Notes under the pieces: generated by a model
Databases searched by the model: none
The model's input: the letters and a program-made list of their open reading frames with translations, nothing else
Told to the model about the DNA's origin: nothing
In this document: positions 47,934 to 57,700 of the stretch, one piece after another
How the letters are laid out: every line of letters begins with the position of its first letter
Numbering within the stretch: position 1 is the stretch's first letter
Made by a program: the position numbers and the translations under genes
DNA from: Bacteroidia bacterium
GTDB lineage: Bacteria > Bacteroidota > Bacteroidia > SpSt-205
NCBI GenBank assembly: GCA_026414975.1
Contig: JAOAHZ010000002.1
Location: 124,001-188,000, forward strand
Length of the DNA stretch: 64,000 bases
Direction: 5' to 3'

Positions 47934-48620
47934 CTAAGTCCTATTTTCTGGGCGGACAAAAAAGAACCCCACCACCACAACCAAGAGTACTACCCCGACT
48001 TTGATGAGAACAATCGCGTTGTTAGTGAAAGCCACTTCTTTGATGCCGCGCAGAAGCAAGCCTGTCACGATCCAAGAAATGACAAAGCCAGGTAGATTGA
48101 TAGCCAAATAGGGAGCGGTCTGCCCCATTTCTTTGGCTTTTTGGGCTGCAGTAAAGGGATCATTGACCAGCCAGTAAGGTATCTCGATGCCGAAAAGACG
48201 GAGGAGGTTATCAAAATAGCCGCTCCACGCAACCACCACCGTAGCGGCTCCCATCAGGTATTCTAAGATGAGATTCCATCCGATGAGCCAGGCAATCCCC
48301 TCTCCTACTGTAGCATAGGAATAAGCATAGGCCGAACCTTCCACGGGGAGGATACTGGAGAACTCAGCGTAGGCCATCGCTGCCAGGAAACAAGCGAAGC
48401 CAGCTATTCCAAAGGAGAGGGTCAAAGCAGGCCCGGCATACCATTTAGCGGCCACACCCGTTAGGGTGAAAATGCCTCCACCAATGATAGCCCCTATTCC
48501 CATAGATACCAAGGCCCAACGCCCTAAAGCCCGCTGTAAGGTATTTTTTCGGGCTTCCTCTTGATACACTTCTACAGGCTTAGTCCGGAAAAATCTTTCC
48601 CAAAAGGAATAACAAGCCAT
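47934..48620 (-). pseudogene. APC-family amino acid permease, C-terminally truncated
   Basis: SMGIGAIIGGGIFTLTGVAAKWYAGPALTLSF...PVEGSAYAYSYATVGEGIAWLIGWNLILEYL; stops after FVRPENRT where full-length relatives continue for roughly 200 more residues. Confidence 0.75.
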
Positions 48621-48838
48621 AACTGGAAAGTTAGGAACTTAGCGTAATGGCCCACAACGCTCAAAAGGGTCTCTCAGGATTTCCACCCCCCGCCCTCTTT
48701 GACTCACTCTAAGGCGAGACCCGTACTCCTTCCCTAAGCCTGAACGATACTTTACTAAAAACTCACCGACCTATAGCCCCGTGGCTTAGTTTGTGTCCAG
48801 GGATTGAGCCGAAAGCCTATGAAGAAAAGGCCCTCGTT

Positions 48839-49926
48839 TCACAAATTGAGAAAGCTCGTCAAAAGTCGGTGGAAGTGATGTACTCCCTTTTCTCTCTCAG
48901 GGGAATAGCGTCCTCTATCATACAAGCGAGATCGGATACCCCGATGGGTAGCTTCCACCACGGACTCATCTTCGCGTTCTACTTTGTCTATCTCTGCGCC
49001 CGCTCCTACCGATAATTTGCTCGGGTCCCATACATAACTCAAAAAAGATACACGCGTCAGCTCCGGTCCTACTGGCTTGACGATGTTGATAGAAAGTCCC
49101 CATGGATAAAAGTTCAGCATCAGGTTGGGAAAGAGCCAGAAGTAGTAAGCGGCGATAGCTTGTCCATAGTCGGGTGAATCGGGTGGCAGGTCAAAGCAGG
49201 CCTCCCCTCCTTTAGCTACGCCCACCTGGAGATTACCGTATTCAAATAGTTCCGTGCGATAAGCGCTATAATCCAACACCTGATTGAGGCCTGCATGTAC
49301 GAAGGGGATATGAAAACCCTCCAAATAGTTGTCGCAATACAAAGCCCAGTTTGCTTTCACTAGAGATAATCTCGCGACCGAGAGGGATCAAATACAAACT
49401 CTTGCACGGGAAGCCAGCCTACCCTTTCCTTTACGGGACGGATGTAGTCTTCAAACGAGAAAGCCGGAGATAGGGAAACGAAAATAAACTTCTCCCAAAT
49501 AGCAAAAGCAACTTTTGGAAGGTCGTCTTTTTCAGAGGGAAATCCTTCTACTCCATCAAACTCATGCATGTGTTGAAATTTGCCATCCAATCCAAACCGT
49601 CTTCCATGATAGCGGCACCGCAGAGAACGGAGGTTCCCTGGAGCTTCACAAACGAGATTGCCTCGATGCGTACAGACATTTGAGAGGCAGTGAAGCTGAT
49701 CTTCCTAATCCCGAGCCAGGAGCAAAGGTTCGTTCAAGAGTCCCTCCGCTAGGATGAAGGGATATACTTGTCCAGGAACCTTGACTACATCGGTGTCTGC
49801 GACCCAATGCCAGCTGCGCGCAAATACAGCTTCTCGAACTTGCGCGTATATCTCGGGATCTGTGTAAGCCCATCCCGGTAGGGTCTGCGCTTTTCGGATA
49901 TCGGGATCAATCTGCAGTCTCCGCAT
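48839..49926 (-). pseudogene. Rieske-type aromatic-ring-hydroxylating oxygenase alpha subunit, disrupted by in-frame TAG and a frameshift
   Basis: MRRLQIDPDIRKAQTLPGWAYTDPEIYAQ...LLLARD*EDQLHCLSNVCTHRGNLVCEAPGNLRSLRCRYHGRRFGLDGKFQHMHEFDGVEGFP...SRDYL / frameshift / VKANWALYCDNYLEGFHIPFVHAGLN...HHFHRLLTSFL. Confidence 0.88.
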
Positions 49927-49931
49927 GTTAG

Positions 49932-49939
49932 CAAAAGTA
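49932..49939 (-). promoter_or_regulatory. TACTTTTG, 5 bp before Rieske pseudogene ATG
   Basis: Exact TAnnTTTG match. Confidence 0.65.
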
Positions 49940-50080
49940 GAGCCATTTCGAATGGCTTAGTAAGTTGGGGAGAAGTGGTTTGAATGGAATCATGGGAGGA
50001 CTCTCTCTCCCTACCGGAGCTTCAGCTTCCGATACCAATACCGCATCCAGGAAATATCCCTCCAGCCGGTAAGTTTCATA

Positions 50081-50699
50081 CTACCTAAGAATGGGAAAGA
50101 CAAAGCGAGTACCTAAGACTATGTTGTGAATGGGCTCGTACAGGTGGGATAGAGCCCAGTATCCACTTTGCCAAAGAGCGATCCACGCGGGATACCCCTG
50201 CTCGGCGGTCAGCTTTTCCGTAAGCGCCTGATACCGCTGTTTTGCACGAGCTCCAAAAGAACCTGAGCCCCGGTAGAGACTTCTTTGGTATCTGAGGTCC
50301 CATGAGAAATCTCTAACAGTGACAATCCCCCACAGGGCTACTTCGTACCAGCCGACCTGTACAGCTTTATGAACGGCCTGTGACCATTAAGCGCAGGCAA
50401 GGCCTGTTAGCCTCGGCGCCATAAGATAACGCTAATCCAAAGGTGCCTCCACACCTCTATCTCTTGTCTAATCTCTAAAACTTCTGGACTAATCCAGATA
50501 TCTTGAAGCGTTTCCCATAAGCTGCGCTTGTAGCTGAGCAGAAGCTGGGGGTTAGAGCCAGAGAAGGCTCGCTTAGCTTTGCTTCAGAATAAGTCTCCTT
50601 CCGTAGAAGCGTATCCCTGAGCCACTCTAAGCGAGTACCCTCAATCCAACCACGCAGCCGCTGCCTTTCCTTAGCAGAGAGAATGCGAAGGCCTCCCAC
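50081..50699 (-). pseudogene. Disrupted gene of unknown family
   Basis: Pieces in different frames on one strand: MGGLRILSAKERQRLRGWIEGTRLEWLRDTLLRKETYSEAK / KRAFSGSNPQLLLSYKRSLWETLQDIWISPEVLEIRQEIEVWRHLWISVILWRRG* / VQVGWYEVALWGIVTVRDFSWDLRYQRSLYRGSGSFGARAKQRYQALTEKLTAEQGYPAWIALWQSGYWALSHLYEPIHNIVLGTRFVFPILR*. Confidence 0.45.
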
Positions 50700-50791
50700 A
50701 GCGCAGACTCAGGTAGACAAGGAGCTGGCATCCAGAAGAAAGTTACGCACCTCTGCGTTATTTCTGGCGATAACTACCATACTGTATTTTG

Positions 50792-50799
50792 TATTTTTG
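50792..50799 (+). promoter_or_regulatory. TATTTTTG, 4 bp before DUF4159 ATG
   Basis: Exact TAnnTTTG match. Confidence 0.7.
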
Positions 50800-50803
50800 A
50801 AGG

Positions 50804-51448
50804 ATGCGCTATGGCCTTCTCATTGCCCTTTTGTGGGCTCAGTCGCGTCCTCTGGTCAAGATCGGCAAGCTCCAATACGGGGGCGGCGGAGATTGGTATG
50901 GGAACCGAGCCTCCCTCTCCAACCTCCTAAAGTACATCCAAGAGCATGCCCCCATACCAGTTCAGCTTCAAGAAGAGGTCATTCGGCCTTCAGCCTCTAA
51001 CCTCCATGAATTCGCCCTGCTATATGCCTCAGGCCATGGGAACATAGAGTTTTCACCCGAAGAGGCGGAGAACCTACGAAAGTACCTCCTGCGTGGGGGA
51101 TTCCTGCTGCTGGATGACGACTACGGTATGCATGAGTACGCCAAGCGAGCCTTAATGCAGATTTTACCTGAAGGACAGTTTCAACTTATCCCCGATGAAC
51201 ATCCGATTTTTCACTGCTATTACGAATTTCCTTTTGGACTTCCAAAGATACACGAGCATGATAATAAAATGCCCCAGCTTTATGGACTATTCCATAAGGG
51301 ACGCTTAGTGGCAGCTCTGACATATGAAGCCGACTTAGGCGATGGATGGGAAGACCCGCAAGTCCATAAAGACCCCCCCGAAGTGAGAGAGCTGGCTTAC
51401 CGCATGGGCGTAAATATTCTATGCTATGTTCTAACACATGCTTGGTAG
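50804..51448 (+). CDS. DUF4159 family exported protein
   Basis: Signal peptide MRYGLLIALLWA|Q; KIGKLQYGGGGDWYGNRASLSNLL...LRGGFLLLDDDYG...HPIFHCYYEF. Confidence 0.8.
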   Translation: MRYGLLIALLWAQSRPLVKIGKLQYGGGGDWYGNRASLSNLLKYIQEHAPIPVQLQEEVIRPSASNLHEFALLYASGHGNIEFSPEEAENLRKYLLRGGFLLLDDDYGMHEYAKRALMQILPEGQFQLIPDEHPIFHCYYEFPFGLPKIHEHDNKMPQLYGLFHKGRLVAALTYEADLGDGWEDPQVHKDPPEVRELAYRMGVNILCYVLTHAW

Positions 51449-51478
51449 GAAGAGGCTTCTTTCCGTACCTTAGGGCAG

Positions 51479-52339
51479 ATGGCTGACAAAGTCGTGATTA
51501 CGGCCGCGCTGACGGGGGTATTAGCGACGAGAGAGCAGTGTCCCTACATCCCCTATACCCCAGAGGAGATAGCAGAGGAAGGGCGACGTGCAGTAGAAGC
51601 TGGCGCAGCCATCCTTCATATTCATGCTCGACAGGATACAGGCGCTCCAGCTTTCGATGTTGAAACCTATCGCCGAATTCACGAAGAAGTACGAAAACGA
51701 TGCCCTGACGTCATCATCAACTTCTCCACGGGAGCGGTCGGCATTACTCGGGAAGAGCGCATCCATCACATTACGGCTCTCAAGCCTGACATGGCGGCTC
51801 TCAATATGGGCTCCATGAACTACGCCATCTACTCCCCCAAAACTAAACGGTTTTACCACGATTTTGTCTTTCAGAACTCGTTTCGGGACATCCAGTACTT
51901 CTTGGAAAAGATGGTTGAAGTGGGAACGCTCCCCGAAATGGAAGCCTTTGACTGTGGGCATATTCATAATGCGGTGCTCTTCATAGACATGGGTCTTCTC
52001 AAGCCCCCTTACGTATTCAGCTTCGTGATGGGGGTAGTAGGAGGGATTCCGGCGACGACCGAAAACCTGCTTCATCAGGCTCGTAGTGTGCCACCGGGCT
52101 CTCACTGGCAAGTCATAGGAATCGGCCGCAAACAGTGGGCCCTTGCGGCGGTTGCCCTCACCCTTGGTGGTCATATTCGGGTTGGCTTAGAGGATAACTT
52201 TTACCTACCCGAAGGCGAAATGGCTAAGTCCAACGGTGAACTGGTGGAAGCAGCAGTACGCTTGGCGCGAACCCTCGGCCGAGAACCAGCGACTATAGCC
52301 GAAGCCCGAACTCTTTTAGGCCTACCTTCACCCTCATGA
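51479..52339 (+). CDS. Beta-keto acid cleavage enzyme (BKACE / 3-keto-5-aminohexanoate cleavage family, DUF849)
   Basis: VVITAALTGVLATREQCPYIPYTPEEIAEEGRRAVEAGAAILHIHARQ, PDVIINFSTGAVG, LNMGSMNYA, EAFDCGHIHNA, GHIRVGLEDNFYLPEGEMAKSNGELVE. Confidence 0.9.
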   Translation: MADKVVITAALTGVLATREQCPYIPYTPEEIAEEGRRAVEAGAAILHIHARQDTGAPAFDVETYRRIHEEVRKRCPDVIINFSTGAVGITREERIHHITALKPDMAALNMGSMNYAIYSPKTKRFYHDFVFQNSFRDIQYFLEKMVEVGTLPEMEAFDCGHIHNAVLFIDMGLLKPPYVFSFVMGVVGGIPATTENLLHQARSVPPGSHWQVIGIGRKQWALAAVALTLGGHIRVGLEDNFYLPEGEMAKSNGELVEAAVRLARTLGREPATIAEARTLLGLPSPS

Positions 52340-53112
52340 CCCCCTTTACCCCAGACCTCCTCCAGGGACATGTAGCTCTCGTTACAGGGGGCGGCAGCGG
52401 TATAGGTCTCTCTATCGCCACCGAGCTCCTCAAAGTAGGCGCCGAAGTCTATATTTGCGGTCGCCGAGAAGAGAAGCTCGCCAAAGCCGCTCAAAGTCTG
52501 CAGAGCTTAGGTAACATACGCTTTCAGGTTGCTGATATTCGGGATATAGAGCAGGTGGAGCGGCTAGCGGATTTCATTCAGAAGGAGAGTGGTCGCCTCA
52601 ATATCCTCATCAATAACGCAGGCGGCCAGTTTCCAGCACCCGCTGAACAGATTTCACCTAAGGGGTTTCAGGCTGTGATCCAGAACAACCTCCAAGGGAC
52701 TTGGAATGTAACCTACACTTTAGCTAACCGCTTTTTTATCCCCTCTCAGTCTGGCGCCATCTTAAATATCATCGCTAACATCTACCGAGGCTTCCCAGGA
52801 ATGATGCACACGGGCGCCGCCCGGGCAGGAGTAGATAACATGACCAAAACCTTAGCGGTAGAGTGGAGCCGCTACGGCATCCGCGTGAATGCAGTAGCCC
52901 CGGGAATTATCGCCTCGTCAGGGTTAGAGCAGTACCCAGAGTCTCTCAAGCAAGGATTAGCCGAGGCTATTCCGCTAAAGAGGCTCGGAAAGGTAGAGGA
53001 GGTGGCTTACTTAGTCGTCTTCCTGGTCTCGCCTATGGCGGCTTACATCACAGGCGAAACCATCTACATAGACGGAGGTCAGCGACTATGGGGAGATATA
53101 TTCAAACTATAG
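52336..53112 (+). CDS. Short-chain dehydrogenase/reductase, enoyl-/dienoyl-CoA reductase-like (PECR/DECR-like)
   Basis: ALVTGGGSGIGLSIATEL, INNAGGQFPAPAEQIS, MMHTGAARAGVDNMTKTLAVEWSRYGIRVNAVAPG; 4-bp overlap with upstream BKACE gene. Confidence 0.85.
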   Translation: MTPFTPDLLQGHVALVTGGGSGIGLSIATELLKVGAEVYICGRREEKLAKAAQSLQSLGNIRFQVADIRDIEQVERLADFIQKESGRLNILINNAGGQFPAPAEQISPKGFQAVIQNNLQGTWNVTYTLANRFFIPSQSGAILNIIANIYRGFPGMMHTGAARAGVDNMTKTLAVEWSRYGIRVNAVAPGIIASSGLEQYPESLKQGLAEAIPLKRLGKVEEVAYLVVFLVSPMAAYITGETIYIDGGQRLWGDIFKL

Positions 53113-53115
53113 AGA

Positions 53116-53802
53116 CTAATCAGCTATGACCTCCACACCGAAGACCGCCCCAAAGTGTCGTAGAATCTTCTCTTTCACGGATTCAAGGGAGAGGGACTGC
53201 CCCACCTCCCTTTCCATGGAGGTTACGGCTTTATCGCGAATGCCACAGGGCACGATGAGAGAAAACGCTGATAAATCTGTATTCACATTCAAGGCAAATC
53301 CATGCATGCTTACCCAGCGCGTGAGCTTGACTCCCATAGCGGCTATTTTTCGGGGTGGTGAGACGAGCCATACTCCCGTGAGCTTAGGTAAGCGCTCACC
53401 TTGCAGCCCCCACTCTCCTATCGTCCGAATCAGCACTTCTTCTAAACTGCGCATGTACCAGCCAATATCTGCCTTATAGCGTTCCAACCACAGAATAGGG
53501 TAGCCAACGATTTGCCCAGGCCCATGGTAGGTTACATCGCCTCCTCGTTCTACTGCATATACATCTATGCCGCGAGCCCGAAGTAGGGGTTCTGGCAAGA
53601 GAATGTGTTCTGAATGAGCATTGCGCCCGAGGGTAATTACAGGTGGATGCTCACACAGGATAAGCCGATCCTGCCAAGCTGCCAAGTCTTTTAGGGCTTC
53701 TTGAACATAAGCTCGCTGTTTATCCCAAGCGGCTTTGTAAGAAATCAGGCCCCAGTCTTCGTATCGGACAGCTTTTTTCGGAAAGTCAGTAAAACCACCC
53801 AT
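53116..53802 (-). CDS. lipB: Octanoyltransferase
   Basis: ILCEHPPVITLGRNAHSEHIL, ERGGDVTYHGPGQIVGYPIL, GVWLVSPPRKIAAMGVKLTRWVSMHGFALNVN. Confidence 0.93.
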   Translation of the reverse strand: MGGFTDFPKKAVRYEDWGLISYKAAWDKQRAYVQEALKDLAAWQDRLILCEHPPVITLGRNAHSEHILLPEPLLRARGIDVYAVERGGDVTYHGPGQIVGYPILWLERYKADIGWYMRSLEEVLIRTIGEWGLQGERLPKLTGVWLVSPPRKIAAMGVKLTRWVSMHGFALNVNTDLSAFSLIVPCGIRDKAVTSMEREVGQSLSLESVKEKILRHFGAVFGVEVIAD

Positions 53803-54359
53803 ACTACTCCGATGCTAATACAACTGTCGGCGATGTTGAAGACAGGCCACAACGCCATGTATTCGCCGCCCCAGAATGGCACCCAGCTTGGGACTATACC
53901 CTGCCAGATATCTACATAGATGAAATCCACTACATGCCCCTGAAACCATCCCCCTTCGTAGTAGTTCCGCTGAGCGAAAATAACACCGTAAAACACCCGG
54001 TCTATGAGGTTTCCTATAGCCCCTCCGATGATCAGGCCGGCTGGATAAACTAAGCGCTTGTCCTCTTGAGAGAGCCTGAATAAGTAGTAGCCCAGAGCGA
54101 CTGTAATCCCGATAGAGATAAACGTAAGCAGCACCTTAGGCCCTGATTGGGCTAAGCTGCCCTCGGCCTGGCTAAAGAGCCCCGATAAAGACAGACCAAA
54201 AGCAGCCCCCGGGTTTTCTATGTAATGCAGCTTGAGCCAGTTCCCTATCCAGCGTATCTCATGCCCTAAGGGATAAGAGAGCTTGACATATACCTTGGTG
54301 GCTTGATCTAATAGAAGGACTAAGAGGGAGATAAGGGCGAAGCGCTGCCAGAGCTTCAC
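53745..54359 (-). CDS. lspA: Lipoprotein signal peptidase
   Basis: LLDQATKVYVKLSYPLG, NPGAAFGLS, GGAIGNLIDRVFYG, VVDFIYVDI, FNIADSCISIG. Confidence 0.92.
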   Translation of the reverse strand: MKLWQRFALISLLVLLLDQATKVYVKLSYPLGHEIRWIGNWLKLHYIENPGAAFGLSLSGLFSQAEGSLAQSGPKVLLTFISIGITVALGYYLFRLSQEDKRLVYPAGLIIGGAIGNLIDRVFYGVIFAQRNYYEGGWFQGHVVDFIYVDIWQGIVPSWVPFWGGEYMALWPVFNIADSCISIGVVWVVLLTFRKKLSDTKTGA

Positions 54360-54733
54360 GAGGAGCGTTTTTCTTTGACTTCTACGATGGTTTCTGCTAC
54401 GGGAACCGCCAGAAGTCGCTCCTTAGGAATGAGCTTGCCCGTAACCTTGCAAATGCCGTAGGTGCCATTTTCTACTCGAATAAGGGCTCGTTTGAGGGCA
54501 TCAATGTATTTGAGATTGTGCTGGAGGAGGCGTTCAAGCTGCACTTTTTCTGAATACTCACTGCCCAAGTATTCGCCGGTTCGGTACTGATCTTCGGCGG
54601 CCGAGACGAGCTCGTTGAGGCTTTCTTTCAAGCGATGGTATTCCCGCTCGGCTTCTTCTAACTTTTTCAGGATAAGCTGCTTGAATTCGGCGAGTTCTTC
54701 AGCGGTGTAGCGAGTCTTCTCAGGTGTGCTCAT
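54356..54733 (-). CDS. TraR/DksA family protein without the usual four zinc cysteines
   Basis: EEAEREYHRLKESLNEL...ALIRVENGTYGICKVTGKLIPKERLLAVPVAETIVE. Confidence 0.8.
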   Translation of the reverse strand: MSTPEKTRYTAEELAEFKQLILKKLEEAEREYHRLKESLNELVSAAEDQYRTGEYLGSEYSEKVQLERLLQHNLKYIDALKRALIRVENGTYGICKVTGKLIPKERLLAVPVAETIVEVKEKRSS

Positions 54734-57700
54734 AAGCTAACGAGATGTCAATATGAAGTGGAACGGTATCCAAAAATACGGTATTCGGCTCAGATGGGGG
54801 GGCATCGTACCAAGCGATTTGGGTGGCTAAGGTCTCTTGGGCAATCAGCGGCTCATACTTCTGTAAAGCCGAGCGGTAGGGGTCCGGCAAAAACACAGAT
54901 AAGCTAATGCGGTCCGTAACCTCCAATCCAGCCTCTTTACGAGAGAGCTGGATGCAATGAATGAGCTCGCGGGCCCATCCTTCCGCTTCTAACTCAGAGG
55001 ATAGGCGTGTATCTAATGCTACGGTTAGTTCACCCTCAGAGGCATGAAGCCATCCAGCAAGCGCCTGAGCCCGAATCTCTAAGTCGCTCAGGGGGAAAGT
55101 CTCGCCCTCCCACTGAATAAAGCCTTGATGGATAGCATTGAGTATTTCTTTTTGACTCAACTGACGGAGGTAAGAAGCTAACGCCGAGACCCGAGCCCCA
55201 AGTCGCGGTCCCAGCGTCCGATAGTTTGGACGCAGCTCATAGACTACGGCTTCGCTGTGGTCATCCAAGTAGGTAATAGCTTTGAGGTTGAGCTCTTGGA
55301 GGAGAAGGTCCGATAGGGGCTCTAACCAAGAGCGGTAACTTGCCGGTACGAGAGCCTGAGGGAGAGGCTGACGCACACGCAGACCACTCCGCTTGCGCAA
55401 GCTATGAAGGAGAGAAGCTAAACGCCGCACCTTATCCATCGCTGCTTCCAAGTCTGGACGACGCAAAGCAGGATTTTCTTGAGGGAAATCGCTCAAATGA
55501 ACTGAATCGGAGAAATTCAAATGACGCCAGAGTAGCTCGGAATAAAAAGGGGCTATCGGCGCCATAAGCTGAGCCACCCGTCCTAACACATCTCGAAGAA
55601 TCGTAAAAGCTGCCCACTTGTCTGCGTCTTTCTCACCCTTCCAAAAGCGCCGGCGATTCAGCCGAATGTACCAGTTAGAAAGTTTCTCTATGACAAACTC
55701 CTCTATTAGCCGTGCCGCCTGCGTCGGAAAGTAGCTCTCATAAGCTGAGGTTACTTCGGCTGTCAGTTTTTCGGTTTCGCTCAGGACCCACTGATCTATG
55801 GGGGGAAGAGACTCCAATGGAGGCAGGGGCTGAGGCCTATACCCATCTATGCGAGCATACAGAGCGAAGAACTCATATGCATTATGAAGCGTGCCAAAAA
55901 AGGTACGCACCTTTTCAGCCAAGCGGCTTTCATCAAATCGTACATTCTCCCATGGAGGGGCGTTACTCACCAAATACCACCGAGTAGGATCAGCTCCGTA
56001 TTTTTCCATCAGCTCCTCTGGCTCTATTACATTCCCCAAGCGCTTAGACATCTTATTGCCCTCCTTATCCAAGACAAGCCCATTTACCAAGACACGACGA
56101 TAAGCAACGGTATCAAAAAGGGCAACCGCTATGGCATGAAGCGTATAAAACCAGCCGCGCGTCTGGTCTATCCCCTCTGCTATAAAGTCAGCGGGGAATT
56201 GAGCCCAAAATACCCCCTGATTCTCAAAAGGATAATGCTGCTGGGCATAGGGCATAGCCCCAGAATCAAACCATACATCTATGACGTCTGGCTCCCGATA
56301 CATGGGGCTGCCATCGGGAGCGGCTAGGATGATCTCATCTACGTAGGGACGATGCGGATCAAAGTCAGGCCGGTCTAAGGGGTTATGTGGCATGAGTCCT
56401 TTATGTCGGGCTTCTTCTACCGCCTCTTGTAGCTCAGCAAAGGAGCCGATGCAGCGCTCATACTTGCCGTCCCGAGTACGCCAGATGGGTAGGGGAATGC
56501 CCCAGAAGCGACTTCGGGAGAGATTCCAGTCTTCTACATGCTCTAGCCAGTTGCCAAATCGCCCCTCACCAATAGCGGGGGGATACCATTCAATCGTACG
56601 ATTGAGGGCGACGAGCTTCTCTCGGAGGGCTGAGGTTCGGATAAACCACGCCTCAACGGGATAATACAGCACAGGCTTGTCGGTGCGCCAACAGTGGGGG
56701 TAGTTATGCCTATAGACCTCTTTGCGAAACAGGAGGCCCCGCTGGCGTAAGTTCTGCGCAATATCCTCATCTACAGGCTTATAATCGGGGTCGTTGGTGT
56801 AGTTTTTCACATATCGCCCCGCAAAATCGGTAACATGCGGTACAAATCGCCCTTCTTTATCCACGAGGGGGGTGAGGGTGCCTTGATCATCCTGAACCAG
56901 GATGGGGGGAATCCCGTGCTTACGAGCTGCTTTCAGGTCGTCCGCACCAAAAGTAGGGGCGATATGCACGATACCCGTCCCCTCCTCTAAGGTTACGAAA
57001 TCAGCGGGGATTATTCGCCAGGCGTCGCCCTTCGGCTCTACATAGCGGAAAAGGGGTTCATATCGCTCATTCACAATGTTGCGCCCCTTGATGCGGCGGA
57101 TAAGACGCCAAGGTAGCTTGCCTGTGCGCCGGTCTATGGCTTCAGCCGTAAAGGGCAGCTCTTCATGGGAAAAGTATCGGCTAATTGCACCTTCTGCCAG
57201 CACTACTCGAATAGGCTCCCGGGTGTAAGGCTGAAAGGTTTCTATTTCAGCGTAGTCCAACTCGGGATGAACGGCGAGAGCGGCGTTAGAAGGCAAAGTC
57301 CATGGAGTAGTCGTCCAGGCCAAAAAATAAAGCTGAGGGTCCCTTTGACTGCGAAACTGCACGGTGATGGACGGGTCTTCGACACTGCGATAAGCCCCGG
57401 GTAGATTGAGCTCGTGCTGGCTTAGAGCGGTCCCAGCAGCCGGCGAATAGGGCTGAATGGTGTAATCCTTGTACAAGAGGCCTTTCTCATACAACCCCTT
57501 GAGCAGCCACCAGACGCTTTCTATGTAAGACGACTCAAAGGTGATATAGGGGTTACTTAGGTCTATCCAATATCCCATGCGCTCGGTCAGCTCATTCCAA
57601 GCATTCTTGTAGCGCATGACTGCTTCTCGGCAAGCCCGATTGTAATCGGCGATAGAGATACGCGTACCGATGTCGGATTTGCGAATCCCAAGCTCCTTTT

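Noticed and set aside
48620-48840. tRNA or mobile-element ends flanking the decay patch
   Set aside because: No cloverleaf, inverted repeats or transposase-like sequence recognised by eye in the intergenic stretches.
51521-52174. 217-aa ORF antisense to the BKACE gene
   Set aside because: Long but entirely antisense to a strongly conserved enzyme; composition typical of a shadow ORF.
55884-56327. 147-aa ORF antisense to ileS
   Set aside because: Shadow ORF over a conserved synthetase.
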